A DNA stretch of 64,000 bases. Source: Eucommia ulmoides. Taxonomy: Eukaryota > Streptophyta > Magnoliopsida > Garryales > Eucommiaceae. How positions within the stretch are numbered: position 1 is the stretch's first letter; each line of letters begins with the position of its first letter. A program made the position numbers and the translations under genes. Shown one piece after another: positions 48,867-61,085 of the stretch. A model generated the notes under the pieces. That model saw nothing but the letters and a program-made list of their open reading frames with translations. It ran no database searches and was not told where the DNA came from. The stretch spans positions 11,044,880-11,108,879 of the forward strand of contig CM028336.1 of assembly GCA_016647705.1 (NCBI GenBank), in the 5' to 3' direction.

Positions 48867-50700
48867 TGACGCGCCTCGAATTTCTCTTGTGAATCACAAC
48901 GCCGACCGAGTGTCGATGTTATGATTCAAAATCCCATTTATTTTTAAAAACAATTTATACTTTAGAAAATGCTTTTGGATAAGCTTTCTTTTTGAAAAAA
49001 CAAGTTCAAAGACTTTTCTAGCCATTGGTTTTGAACTAATTTACTTGGGGTAAAATTTTAATGAAATGTTTGGAGTCACCACCTAGCATTAGTTTTGAAA
49101 TGGTGTGCCAAGTTATCGGTTTTTTTAAGAAAATAAAAAAAAATTATAAAATGATCCATTTACTCAAAATGATCTTAACCATAGTATTAATTAGGTTCGG
49201 AGGTTGATTATGCTCGAGAAAGATGTTAGTACCCCAAGACAACCATTCGAAAATAGTACCTTAGTGTCCAAGTATTTCAAATTAAACTAAGTCCAAGTTG
49301 TTAGATTTTGTTGGTTAATATGATTTTTTCCTTAATTAAGTTTATTATGATAAGGTTGCTAAGCATGCAACGTCAAAATAATATATGTAAATTAAGGCAA
49401 ATACTTAAAATGTAAAAATATCCCCCTTTTAAACCGGCAATTGATTACGGAAGAATCGACGGGTTTTGGTCCCGGGGGGGAGGGGGGGTTCCTTTTTCTA
49501 TTTATATTTTATTTTTATTTATATATTTGTTTTTATTATTTTTTTTGATTATTCTCATTTATTATTTATATTTTTATTTGATTTTAGTTTAAGTTATGAA
49601 GTCAAATTTTATGTTTTAATTAGAAAGAAAAGAATGGAAGAAAATGAATGTAAAAGATTTTATTTATTTATTTATTTATTTTATTTTGAGAAAATAAGGT
49701 TTTTTTTTTTTTTAAAAAAAAAAAAATTAAAGATTAAGAAAGTATTTTTTTTTATTGATGAAAAGAAAGACTTAAGAAAATAAATATTTTTTGAGAAGAA
49801 AAGGGAAATCTTTATTAGAAAAAATGATTAAGAAATATTTTATTTTTTAAGAAAATATTTTACCTTTAATGTAAAAAACAAAAGCTTTTTGAAAAATCTT
49901 TGAAGAAAACAATTTAAAAATCGAACAAATTTTGAAAAAAGAATTTCATAAAATCAATTTGAAAATAAACATTTTACCAAGAAAGTTCTGTCTTTTTGTG
50001 AAAAAGATATTTTAAGAGATAGTAAAAACATATTTTAGAAAAAAAATATTTTATTTTAATATGAAATCATTAAAAACAAATGGTATACTTTAATGCAAAA
50101 ACAATTTGGGAAAGGTTTTGTCTTGCAGTGAAGAAAACCAAGTTAGAAGAAAAACTAATTTTCATGAAATTTTTGTCTTTTAATAAATAAGTAAATCTCA
50201 TGGTTTTTTTGGTCTTTTATAAAAAATCATTTTTGATGGATTATTTTTGTAAAACAACATTAAAGCTTTGCTTATTTGGAACAAAATTTAAAGGAAATGA
50301 TTTGTTTATTTTTTTTAAAGAAGAAAAGAAAGTTATCTTACGAAAACATTTTTTACTTTTTAAGAATGAAAGAAAGACTTCTTCCTAGAAAAGTTTTTTG
50401 GGAAAAACCTTTTTTGAGTGTAGTAGGTGGAGAGAATATTTTTATTTTTTATTTTTTTTAAAAGAAAACTTCTTAGAAAAAAAAAAGAAGATATTAGTAC
50501 CATTTGTTTTAGGGTAACAAATGTGACTTGACTTTCGGTTTTTTGAATCAAAATGGAAGATAAAATTTTTTGCCATAATAAGTTTATTAAATATCATTTT
50601 TTTTGGAAAGGGTTCTTAGTTCAAATAGAACCCTTCCTTTTATTTTTTTTCTTGTTTTTATGTTTTTGGTATGTAAACAAAGCATATATATATATATATA
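48867..50700 (+). mobile_element. Long-LTR family member, third copy (diverged, right end unclear)
   Basis: It begins TGACGCGCCTCGA directly inside the copia LTR, with the family blocks GACTTTTCTAG and GGAGTCACCACCTAGCAT soon after. From 49490 it turns into homopolymer-rich AT sequence like the middle of the second copy. I cannot place the right end; a TA run lies at about 50684-50708. Confidence 0.5.
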
Positions 50701-51137
50701 TATATATACATACAAAACAGAACAGATATAAGAGTCCGTCACATTTTTTTACCGTCTAATGTCCTAGGAGACAATGAACGATCCAGATTAAATCAAAATA
50801 TGACATAAATATAAAACTTGTATTTATAACTAACCTTATATAAGAAACTATATTTTTGTTATATATTTTTTCTCTATATTTGAAGAAAATATTTATAGAA
50901 ATTTCAATTAAATTTAGAGATTTTTATTCTTTAAACTTAATTTAAGATTTACTATAACAAATTAACCAATTAAAAGGTTACGTTGACAAAAAATAATTCC
51001 AAAACGGTATGTAGAAATTAGTTCTTAACTATTGATAAAATACTAAAAATTAACATTAATATCCTCTTATAAGTCAGGAAATGCAATGGAAAGTTCATTC
51101 AATCTCATTCTCTCTTCTCAATGCTAGGGTTTGAAGA
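50701..51137 (+). other. AT-rich intergenic stretch and possible leader of the next exon
   Basis: Nothing is recognised up to about 51060. The stretch 51090-51137 is pyrimidine-rich (CTCATTCTCTCTTCTC) followed by CTAGGGTTTGAAGA, typical of plant 5' leaders. Confidence 0.4.
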
Positions 51138-51430
51138 ATGATGGAACCAAGAATGGGCTTGGAACGATTGATCCTCCATCAACGAAATAAATCAAATCCA
51201 GAACAACGATTACCAAAACGACAAAGAAGAACAACAAATAATAATGACAAAGCAGAATTATGCAGTGCTGCAAATTACGAGAACAAAAATTACCAGAACC
51301 ATCTTCGAATCGACGGTTCCCTTTCGTCTTCAAATAATCAGATTTTGGATGACGACGGCGATGATGACAGTTTTCAGTCTTATTTGAATCGACGTTTCCC
51401 CTCCGTCATCGAAATGTTCTCCGACAACAG
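51138..51430 (+). CDS. Probable first exon of an unrecognised nuclear-type protein gene (partial)
   Basis: The ATG at 51138 (second ATG at 51141) opens a frame of 97 codons plus two bases. It starts MMEPRMGLERLILHQ, continues through a basic stretch (RLPKRQRR, nuclear-signal-like) and a Ser/Asn-rich part, and reaches an acidic run (DDDGDDD) and SYLNRRFPSVIEMFSDN. A good donor, ACAG|GTATATGGG, follows at 51431. The frame stays open to 51509, so a 123-residue protein is the alternative. An Athila element starts at 51658, so later exons either lie beyond the window or are lost. I do not recognise the family. Confidence 0.5.
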
Positions 51431-51657
51431 GTATATGGGTGATCTAATGGCTTCTATAATGACTACCGCAACAGGGAGCTTTTACTTCACATTTTTTTCT
51501 TCTTTTTAGAGTTCAGATAAAAATCTCTATTAATTAGTATTTGCACCACTTGAATATTCAAAACTGTACAAATGGTAGTGTGAATGTTCACACTAGTAAT
51601 CCTTATTAAATTTTGTGTAAATTATTATTTTAAAATAGTATGAATATTCATGACAGG

Positions 51658-52964
51658 TGGACGCGATTATTTTTTCACGTCTTAATATACTCACCAGTGC
51701 ACGAGGCCAAGTTTTAATATAGTGGACCTTTCGATCGGATATCGTCCTCTGGAAAACGTGTTTGATTAATTGAATACCGTGATTTGCATAGTCTTATATT
51801 ATATCGACAGTTCAAGAAATGTTTGAGTTTGAATATTTAAAAACTAAGTTAAACTAACAACTATAGGGTTAATTCTAATTAAATGGATTACCTAGGGATT
51901 GATTTCATTTACTTAATACATGTTTGATTTTGTTTAATTAACAATAACGGTGTTTATCCTATCCGACAATCTAGATATCTCAAACTCGCTCATTACCTCT
52001 CCCGAGTGTAAAATGAGCGATTATATGACTTCGCGTTAACACCGAAGTCCCCTTCTAGCATTTTATATAACACATAGTCAAATGAGTCTTGACCCAACCT
52101 CATGGATTGCACACTTTCTAATGCCCTCCCAGGTTGTTAGATTATCATGATGTGTTTAACCCTAGTCCGAATCCGGGGTTACCTCTTCCGAGTGTCAAAC
52201 TCCGTATTCTTAAAACCAACCCTAATACGTTAACAAGCATATTAAAATTGTAATAAAATGGTAAACACAATCGGATTTAGATAAACAACCGTTAAAGTAA
52301 CATATATTCATTCAAACATGTATTTATATGAGTTACATCAATCCCTAGATAATATTTATCTAGCATACCATGATATTAACCATACAAATATTAAAACAAG
52401 AAGGATTCATCATCATTTGATATGAAAAGTTAAGTTACAAAGATAGAAACAAAGGAACAACGATAAAATCTTAAAGTAGAGTAGTCCACTGTCGCCAAAG
52501 ATCGGTCCTGAAATGATTCTTCTTCTCCAAATGTTGAATCTCCTCTTTGAGCTCTCAAAATATGCTTAAGATCATGTATGTCAACTGTGGAACGTCCTTC
52601 ACAAATGAGGGAAACAAAGGTTTAAATAAAAGGTTTCAAAATATCTAGAAAATAGATATTTTCTACACAAAGTGACCGCCGCGGCGGTGACTGATTGCTG
52701 CGGCGGTGAACCAAAACCTAAAATCTCTGTACTTTCACCGCGTCGGCAGTGGCCTGACTGCCGCAGCGGTGGATTTGCTGTCCTAAAACCTTGTTTCTTT
52801 CACAGTTTCTTCGCCGTTTTTCCACCGCTTCGCTTGTTTATCACTTGATTATGTCCCTACACCTGATTTACATAAAAATAAATAAAAACGCAATAAAATA
52901 TTACTAAAACACTCAAAAACTACCAAATTCGGCTTAGAAGTAGATATGAATTTTAAACCTATCA
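51658..52964 (-). repeat. 3' LTR of the Athila-type element
   Basis: It runs on the minus strand from TGATAGG (52964) to the end matching the PBS-side LTR edge at 62993. It is 1307 bp long. It carries GC-rich palindromic CACCGC/GCGGTG motifs at about 52674-52785. Confidence 0.88.
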
Positions 52965-52978
52965 AATACCCCCAAATT

Positions 52979-54589
52979 TAGAATTTTGTTAGTACTCGAG
53001 CAAAACATCCTAACACTAAAATAAACTAACTGTACTAATTAACTAACTAACTACTAAAAATGAATAAACTTTAACAAATAAGAAGTAAACGCATGCGAGT
53101 GCCAAGTTCAATCGAAGAAACCAAGTTGTTCCTCCCTCAACAGCTCTCAATCAGATCAAGTTCGGGAATAACACACACCATGTGGTGTTCTAGAATATTA
53201 ACACTCAATATCAATAAAAATCATTCTAGATTCATTTAAAGTGTGTGTGTGAGAACTCAAATGTATAACTATCCAAACACCGGATTGGATTATCCAATAA
53301 CTAAGCTCACGACTTAAACCGTTAAGGATTACGAAAACCATATGCTTGACTGGGCTCGACTATCCACTAATGTAGGTTAGGAAATTCATAGAGATCAATA
53401 GGGCTTGGATAGGCATTGGAGAACGGCCAAGGGTATCTCAGGAATAGAAAACAGGTAATCTTTTTAATTATGATAATTCAATGATACTTGAGGCACAAAC
53501 GCTTGTCGCTATATCTCTCTCGTAACCCCAAATATTTAAAACGCAACCCTAAACAAGAATTTAAAACTTTTGTATTCACTTGTCGAAAGAATGAAAATAA
53601 CAACTATAACACACCCCCAAACTTATTCGATTTTGTACAATTTTAGGGGCGCGTAAATAGAATTCAAAGAATGACAAGTGAATACACTAATACCGAACCA
53701 ATAAAAATTCGTCCGAAACCCGACCGCTCACTTTAAGTAGCATAAAATAATGCTAACTTGATTTAACTCAATTCGTGCATTTGGCTTAGCGACAATGATT
53801 TTGGAAATTTTTTAATTGGCTATGGTTTTGATACATGTTTAGAATTGAATAGGTTATCGGCTTCGACAGGGTAACGAGGGATAAAAATTTTAAGGTTAGC
53901 TCAAAGGTTCAAGCAATAAAAATGAAGGCCTAAATCATGCCTCCTGAACTACCTTACCTAGGATTTCACCTCAAGTTTCCCCTAGTTAAGTTCTAGATCC
54001 CTTAAATTTGTCACGAACTTATTATTGAATAATCGGCGTCAAATCGTTCAAATAATTATACAGTGAGTCTATGCTATCGTGCGATTTAAGATCAAAATAA
54101 TTTTTACCTAATCGACATGCCAAGCACACAAAACACACATGAATGGAATCACCCCCAACCTCGATATACAATTAGGAGATAATTTTTATCATCGAAAAAT
54201 GGCCCAAGAGAACTCAACAATTCAACACGCAAATATTACTTCATACATAAACATCTCTACATTAAATCTAAATACTAACATACATACACTAAACTAAGCA
54301 TTTCACATGCATAAACACAAAAATTAAAATAAAACTTAACTATATGTTAAAATCTACAATATACATCAAAGCTTCTACAAAGCGTAACTAATACATCAAA
54401 ATTTTGTTCATCATTTTCTAACAAAAAATAAATAAAAATTGTATAAACATCCCCCCAAACTTGAAGCAGACAGTGTCCACACTGACTGAGCAACGAACCC
54501 AATAGTAGCATATAACAATGACAAGAAAATTGGGTTTTGAACACATACCTAGGAGATAAGACATAGAGGTCTCACCTCCTACTGTCTAC
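52979..54589 (-). other. Non-coding part between the Athila downstream ORF and 3' LTR
   Basis: AT-rich spacer with no ORF support. It includes repeated CAAACTTxx-type strings such as ACCCCCAAACTTATTCG and CCCCCCAAACTTGAAG. Confidence 0.6.
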
Positions 54590-55790
54590 CTGGAAGAATG
54601 TCATCGCCACCACTGCCTCGGTGGAAAGAGAAGTGTGGCGCTTGCAAGAGGTACGACGACAATTGCGGCATTGGCGGATAAGCGCTCATATCGATGCCGA
54701 GGGGCTCACTAATGAGTCATTGGACTTGATCTTGTTGACGCGTATATTGATCTAGGAACATGCAAAGCTCAACATTTCGAAGATTTGAATTATATTTCCC
54801 TTGGTTAAGAATGCAATTGTCGAGTCGGACATCCTGGAGCTCCTTATAAACCCTCTCCAAAGTGATCGAGGGGCCGCCGAGTGCTTATGGAATTGGGGCC
54901 TCAGATGGCCCCGCTTCTTCTGTTTCGAGCCCTTCCTCTTCTTCATCTTCTGGCTCCCCAACCCCTTGCGCTCCGTCTTTCCCCATCCGAGTTATCAAAG
55001 CTAGATCGAGCGGAATGATAGGGGGACAAGGGTTATCCCCGGTTATTAATACACTGGCTCGTCGAAATAGGTCAGTCAATAGTGATGGAAATGAAAGGCC
55101 GACCTTTATTGTTTGGACGACATGAAGAATGGAGGAATAGATCAAGAACCTGACATTGAGCGGCTTGCCCGTCTGAATCGAGTATAGAGTCATCGCCTAT
55201 TATTTAGAGACGTCCGACAAGTGAGATGTTGGGAGAAGGCTTCCGCAAACAAAATAATACCAGATTTTGGGGATCGGATTGAGAAACTTAGACGGAAAAG
55301 TGGCTAGACCCGGCCTAGTGTGAGTCCATTGGACGTTACCTGATGTTATGGCTCAAATCACAGTTTCCATGCTTGGATCTCTACCCCCATATAGTTCGTC
55401 AGTGGGTGTCGGGGCCGCCAATCCCAAAACTTCATTAATGCGCTTGGGACTGAACGAGATAGGCGAGTGCAGACCCTTGTCCAGTAGTCATATCCTTCGG
55501 TGATATTAGCATAGAATTCCTACACTAAAGCCACCTCGCCCTGGGGTGATGATTTGCAAAAACCTTCCCAATCGCGGCTTCGGATCACATTTTGAAATTC
55601 CTTCGAGAGACTTTCCAATTGCCCAAAGCCTCGTTGTCGAATGCATGTTCTCTTATGTTTGAAACGGTTAAAATGCTCCTCGGTCTATTTGGAAACAAAC
55701 TGGGTGGAATCATAGTCGGCGGTGGGACCCTTGGCGCGAGAACTCGAACCTTCTCCCCTCACCCTTTTTGATGCAGCTTGCTTAGTCATA
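54590..55790 (-). mobile_element. Athila downstream ORF remnant (Transposase_32-like)
   Basis: The minus strand after integrase carries pieces such as SRAKGPTADYDSTQFVS, KHKRTCIRQRGF and VREFYANI-like text. These resemble the plant Transposase_32 domain found in the ORF after integrase of Athila elements. It is broken. Confidence 0.6.
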
Positions 55791-56396
55791 GCTCCTATCC
55801 ATCACAATCAAAAAACATGGCAGCCCAATCATATATAAACAATGGAAAACAATTCCCCCGAATCAACACCGTCAATAACACTACACAATCGCAATACACA
55901 CCTACCAATCGCAACGGTTTCAACAATGTAGCATGAAATTTTGTATCACATAATGCAACAATCCATAGAAATCGTGTTCATCACCAAAAATCAAACCGAA
56001 ATCCCATAGTGATAAAGAAAATCGTGAAAATGGGGTTCAAGGGTTTAGGGCACAATCCAAATTCAGCGATTCTTGATATGAATATGAAATCAACCAAAGA
56101 TTTCAACATATATATAAAATGTAGTATCAAAAGCACTTACTTGTTGAAACAAATTGGTCCAAACGATTGAAAATGAGAGAAATCGCACGTTTTTTTCCTT
56201 AAACCCTAGGATTCGAAAATAGGGTGGAAATTGATTTTTGGAGGATGATTCGTAGTGGAAATCACAAATTTTGTAAATAGAATGATGGATTTGAGGGTTG
56301 GAAACTGTTTGGGAGGATGAAAATAGAGAGATTTGGGGTTTTAGAGGTGGTTGTGGCGGTTAAAATAATCGATCTCTTTTTTATTCGAATAGAGGT

Positions 56397-56521
56397 TTCA
56401 CCGCCGCGATGGTGGAACGCCTTTTTTTAAACCCATACATTCTATTGTTTCACCACCTCAGTGGTGAAGCACCTTTTTTAAACCATTGGAACCTGAAGTT
56501 TCACCGCCTCGGCGGTGAGCC
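56397..56521. repeat. Palindrome-bearing minisatellite (three units of about 53 bp)
   Basis: Three units begin TTTCACCGCCGCGATGGTGG, TTTCACCACCTCAGTGGTGA and TTTCACCGCCTCGGCGGTGA, each a short palindrome followed by CTTTTTTTAAACC-like spacer. Similar palindromes occur in both Athila LTRs. It lies between integrase and the downstream ORF. Confidence 0.8.
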
Positions 56522-56816
56522 TTCTGCTGGATTTTCATGATTTCTTCAAGTTTTCACAACAAGGCTCCACACCACATGCTTCTACTTTGCTAGTTGAACG
56601 ATTTTAAGTACGAAACACATCCCTGAGTATCTATAATCCTCAATTCGCCTCCAAACATGCTCCGAGACCATTCCGGCCTCCAAAAAGTAAATAGTAGCAA
56701 AAGTCGGACAAGATCATACCCTCAGTTTCATATCAAAAAGTGCTTGATTTACCGTCCCCAGCTGGACTTTGTGAATTCCAAGATCAGTCGTAAACGAGGG
56801 AGATACACTCCACAAC

Positions 56817-57914
56817 TCACTCTTCGTCTCCAAAGTAATGTTTGATCCGCTCCCTATTGACTTGTAAAATTCGTCCATCATCGCCTTCCAATTCGACGGA
56901 GCTGAATAGAAATACATACTTGATCCGGAACGGTCCGGACCACCGGGACTTCAACTTTTTGGGAAAGAGCCTCAGTCGTGAATTGAACAACAGAACCTGC
57001 TGACCCGGGCTAAACTCTCTCATCTCTATCTTCTTGTCATGCCACCTATTCGTTTTGTCTTTGTATAGCTTGACATTTTCATACGCTTTGTTCCGAAATT
57101 CCTCCATTTCATTGAGTTGAAAGAGACGTTGTTCACCTGAAGCTTTTAGATCGAAGTTCAATTTCTTTATCGCCCAAAAGGCACAGTGCTCCAACTTGAC
57201 TAGCAAGTGACACACTTTTCTAAACACCAATCGATATGGTGACATGCTGATTGGTGTCTTAAAAGCTGTGCAATATGCCCACAGTGCATCATCTAACTTC
57301 ATCGCCCAATCCTTGTGATTAAAATGAATAGTTTTCTCCAAAATTTGTTTGATCTACATGTTTGATACTTCGGCTTGGCCGTTTGTCTGTGGATGGTACG
57401 GCAACGCCACCTTATGCCTCACCCCATACTTTGTCAACAAAGTATTGGACATTTTGTTACAAAAGTGGGTTCCTTCATCACTAATTATGGCCTGAGGTGT
57501 CCCGAACCGCGTCATGATGTTTCTCTGAAAGAACTTAAGAACCACTTTGGTATAATTGGAAGGCGTCGCTACAACTTCGACCCACTTAGACACGTAATCC
57601 ACCACCAGCAGAATATACTCCTGACCGAATGATGATGGAAACGGTCCCTTGAAGTCTGTACCCCATACATCAAACAGCTCTAATTCAAGAATAGACGTCA
57701 GTGATAATTCATGCCTTCTTGAAATGTTACCCACCCGTTGGCATCGATCGTAAGTTTTTACAAAAGTATAAGCATCTCTAAACAATGATGGCCAATAAAA
57801 ACCTGACTGAACCACTTTTGCGGCCGTCCGAGTCCCTCCAAAGTGACCACAACAAGGTGATGAATGACAATGATAAAGAATAAAGAATACTCGCCATCTC
57901 TTCCTCCGGAACAC
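56817..57914 (-). mobile_element. Athila integrase pieces
   Basis: [20 protein letters not shown] (zinc-binding side), [50 protein letters not shown] and [14 protein letters not shown] mark the integrase core. A C-terminal part with [18 protein letters not shown] and LKSRWSGPF follows. Confidence 0.9.
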
Positions 57915-57915
57915 A

Positions 57916-59599
57916 TTACCGGATCACTTGATCAACACACTTCTTGAATAGCAATAGCTCATCCCACATATAGTGCCTTAAATCGAACAGGAATTTCTTC
58001 TTTTGGGTACTTGTTAGATCCGGTGGTAATACTTTGCAGGCTAGAAAATTTATGATATCTACAAACCATGGAAGTGTAGTGTCAATTTTGAATAACTGCT
58101 CATCAGGGAACATCTCCGTAATACAGGACTCATCACCAACGTCCTCCTGCACCAGCCGTGACAAATGATCAGCAACAACGTTTTCATTCCATTTTTTATC
58201 TCTTATCTCCGCATCAAACTCTTGCAACAAGAGAATCCACCTGATTATACGCGACTTGGCGTCTTTCTTGGCAAATAAGTACCGAATGGCAATGTGATCC
58301 ATATAGATGATCACCTTGGATCCTATAATGTAGGACTAGAACTTATCGCATGCAAAAACAACCGCCATCATCTCTTTCTTGGTTGTAGTACGTAATTCTC
58401 CTATACATCGTTTAAAGTCTTGCTTGCATAATAAATGGGTTGGAAGATCTTCTCCTTGCGTTGGCCTAAAACCGCTCCAACCGCATAGTCGCTAGCATCG
58501 CAGATTATTTCAAATGGCTCGTTCTAATCCGGAGCAACTATTATAGGAGCCGTGATCAACTTTTCCTTTATTACATTAAAAACTTTCAAGCAAGTTTTGT
58601 CAAATTAAAATGGGGCGTCCTTCTCGAGTAAGTGACACAATGACTTCACCGTCTTTGAAAAGTCTTTGATAAAGCGCCGGTAGAAGCCGGCATACCCCAA
58701 GAAACTACGGACTCCCTTCACATTTATCGGAGGTGGAAGTTTTTCAAATGTTTCAATCTTGGCTTAGTCTACCTTGAGCCCCTTCGAAGAGACTCGATCA
58801 CCAAAGACTGTTTCTTCTTTAATCATAAAATGACTTCTTTCAATTAAGAACCAAGTATTTTTCTTCACAACGATCGAGAACAAGCGCCAAGTTGTACAAG
58901 AAGTGATCAAAGGACGAACCAAAAATTGAAAAGTCGTCCTCCATAATGTCTTCCACCATATCTGAGAATATCGCCATCATACACCGTTTGAATGTGGCCG
59001 GTGCATTGCATAGGCCAAACGACATATGTCGGTAGGTAAACGTCCCATACGAGAATGTAAAGGTCGTATTCTCCTAGTCTTCTGGTGCTATGGCTATTTG
59101 ATTATACCCTGAGTAGCCATCAAGAAAACAATAATGATCATAGCCGCAAGACGATCAAGTATTTGATCAATGAATGGAATCGAAAAATAATCTTTCCTTG
59201 TTGCCTTGTTCAATCTTCGATAGTCAATACACACTCGCCACCCAGCTTCTCATTTTTCACAACCGTCATGTCACCTTTCTTTGGCATGACCTGTACCAGA
59301 CTAACTCACTCGCTATCGGATATAGCATAAATAATTCTTGCGTTCAGGAGCTTCAATACCTCCGCTCTAATGACTTCTTTCATTGTTGGATTTAGCCTCG
59401 GTTGATGCTCAATGGAAGGTTTAAACGAATGCTCCATTAAGATCTTGTGCATGCAAATTGTTGGGCTAATTCCTTTAATGCCAGAAATAGACCACGTAAA
59501 GGTGATTCTATGCCGATTCAGAATTTTCAGCAACTTGTACTCTTCCTCCTTCGTCAAGAATGATGAGATTATCACCGGATTGGTTAAATTCTCTCCCAA
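57916..59599 (-). mobile_element. Athila reverse transcriptase and RNase H pieces
   Basis: Recognisable segments are HQPRLNPTMKEVIRAEVLKLL, MSFGLCNAPATF, EDDFSIFG and the RNase H segment [19 protein letters not shown]. The coding is in several broken pieces. Confidence 0.88.
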
Positions 59600-59615
59600 A
59601 AAGGTATACCGGAGG

Positions 59616-59876
59616 TAGGGCTGGTCATGGGGCCGGGCTTAGACTAGGGTATTACATAAAATTGTTAGGCTTGAGCCCGGCCCGGCCATATAGTCGGGCC
59701 TTAATTCCATGCCCGAGCCTGGCCCTATAAAAAAAACCTAAACCCAAAGCCCGGCCCTAAACAAAAAACCTAAGCCCTAAAAATAAGCCCAAAGTCCTGA
59801 AAAAACCTAAACCCAAAGCCCTAAAAAAAAAAATCTAAGCCCAAAGCCCTATGGTTGAATGTGTATGTAATGTTTA

Positions 59877-59920
<44 letters not shown>

Positions 59921-60121
59921 ATTTTTTTTAATTATTCTTTGGACCGAGCCGGGCTGGACCTAAAATATTTTGGCCTTACCCAAGTCCGACCCTAAAATTT
60001 ATCGGGCCCTAAAACCTAGGCCCAAGCCCTGTCCATGGGCTTAAAGCCAATGCCCAAGTCCTAAAAAAATAGGGCCGGGCCGTTTGAGCTGTGCGGGCCC
60101 CCGGGCCCATGACTACCCCTA
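59616..60121. mobile_element. hAT-type MITE inside the Athila pol region
   Basis: An 8-bp target duplication ACCGGAGG (59608-59615) and ACTGGAGG (60122-60129) has one mismatch. The inverted ends are TAGGGCTGGTCATGGG and (right, reverse complement) TAGGGGTAGTCATGGG. The interior is rich in GGCCCGGCC and CCCTAAAAAA strings and has GT and AT microsatellites at about 59878-59921. It is younger than the Athila element that hosts it. Confidence 0.9.
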
Positions 60122-60129
60122 ACTGGAGG

Positions 60130-60911
60130 TCATCCCGTAATTGCTTTAGTATTAATCCACTGTGAGGAGGATTGGATAGTTCAGGAGAACTAACTTTTTC
60201 TTCCATGATAGCTATATGAATCGGATCCTCAACGTCTTTAGATTGAGCCTCTATAGTAAGAACGTAGTCCACAACACCAACTTTCGTGGTTGAGCCCTCC
60301 TCACCGAAATCTCCCATAGATAAGAAATTTGTAAGTGTATGCTCTAATGGATCCATATCCACATTTTCATGAAAGAATTCCCTCACACATGAGTCAACAA
60401 CATCTACTCGATTGCATTTAGGACATTCATCTGGAAAGTTCATAGTTTTGAAAATGTTGAAATTTACCTCATCTTCATTTACTCGCAACGTCAAATTGCC
60501 CTTATGCACATCAATTAAAGCCTTTCCCATTGCAAGAAAATGCATTCCAAGGATGATTGGAATCTCCCGATCCTTCTTTATTTCTAGCACGACAAAGTCC
60601 ACCGGGAAGATGAACTTGTCCACCTTCACCAAGACATCCTCAATAATTCCTTTCGGATAGGTTAACAATCGGTCCGCCATTTGAATGGAAATTATAGTTG
60701 GCTTAGCATTACCGAGCCCCAATTTTCGGTAGACGAAAAATGGCATCAAGTTGATACTAGCACCAAGATCACATAGTGCTTTGTCAAAATAAGATTTCAT
60801 GATAGTACACAAAATCGTGAAACTACCAGGGTCCTTTAGCTTTTCAGGCAATTTTCTTTGCAGTATAGCACTGTATTCCTCCGTCAGTTTTACCGTCTTG
60901 TATTTCTTCAA
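60130..60911 (-). mobile_element. Athila protease region
   Basis: The aspartic protease signature CDLGASINLMP is followed by KPTIISIQMADRL and IILGMHFL, typical of Athila protease. The tail of this piece runs into the hAT MITE. Confidence 0.88.
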
Positions 60912-61085
60912 TTTTTTTTCTTCGTCATTATGTCTTTCAAGAACTTGTCATAGTTGGGTATTTGTATGCCAAAGGTCAGGGTCTTACATTTGTTCTAACG
61001 CATCCGCAAAAGGTATGTTGATTTGTATTTTCTTGAAGATGTCAAGAAATTTTGCAAATTGATGATCTAACTTCTTCTTTTGGAA

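Noticed and set aside
49466-50759. Phe/Lys-rich ORFs
   Set aside because: They are chance frames in homopolymer-rich AT sequence of the long-LTR unit.
54801-55193. Several overlapping ORFs on both strands
   Set aside because: They lie in the Athila downstream ORF remnant; the plus-strand frames are shadows.
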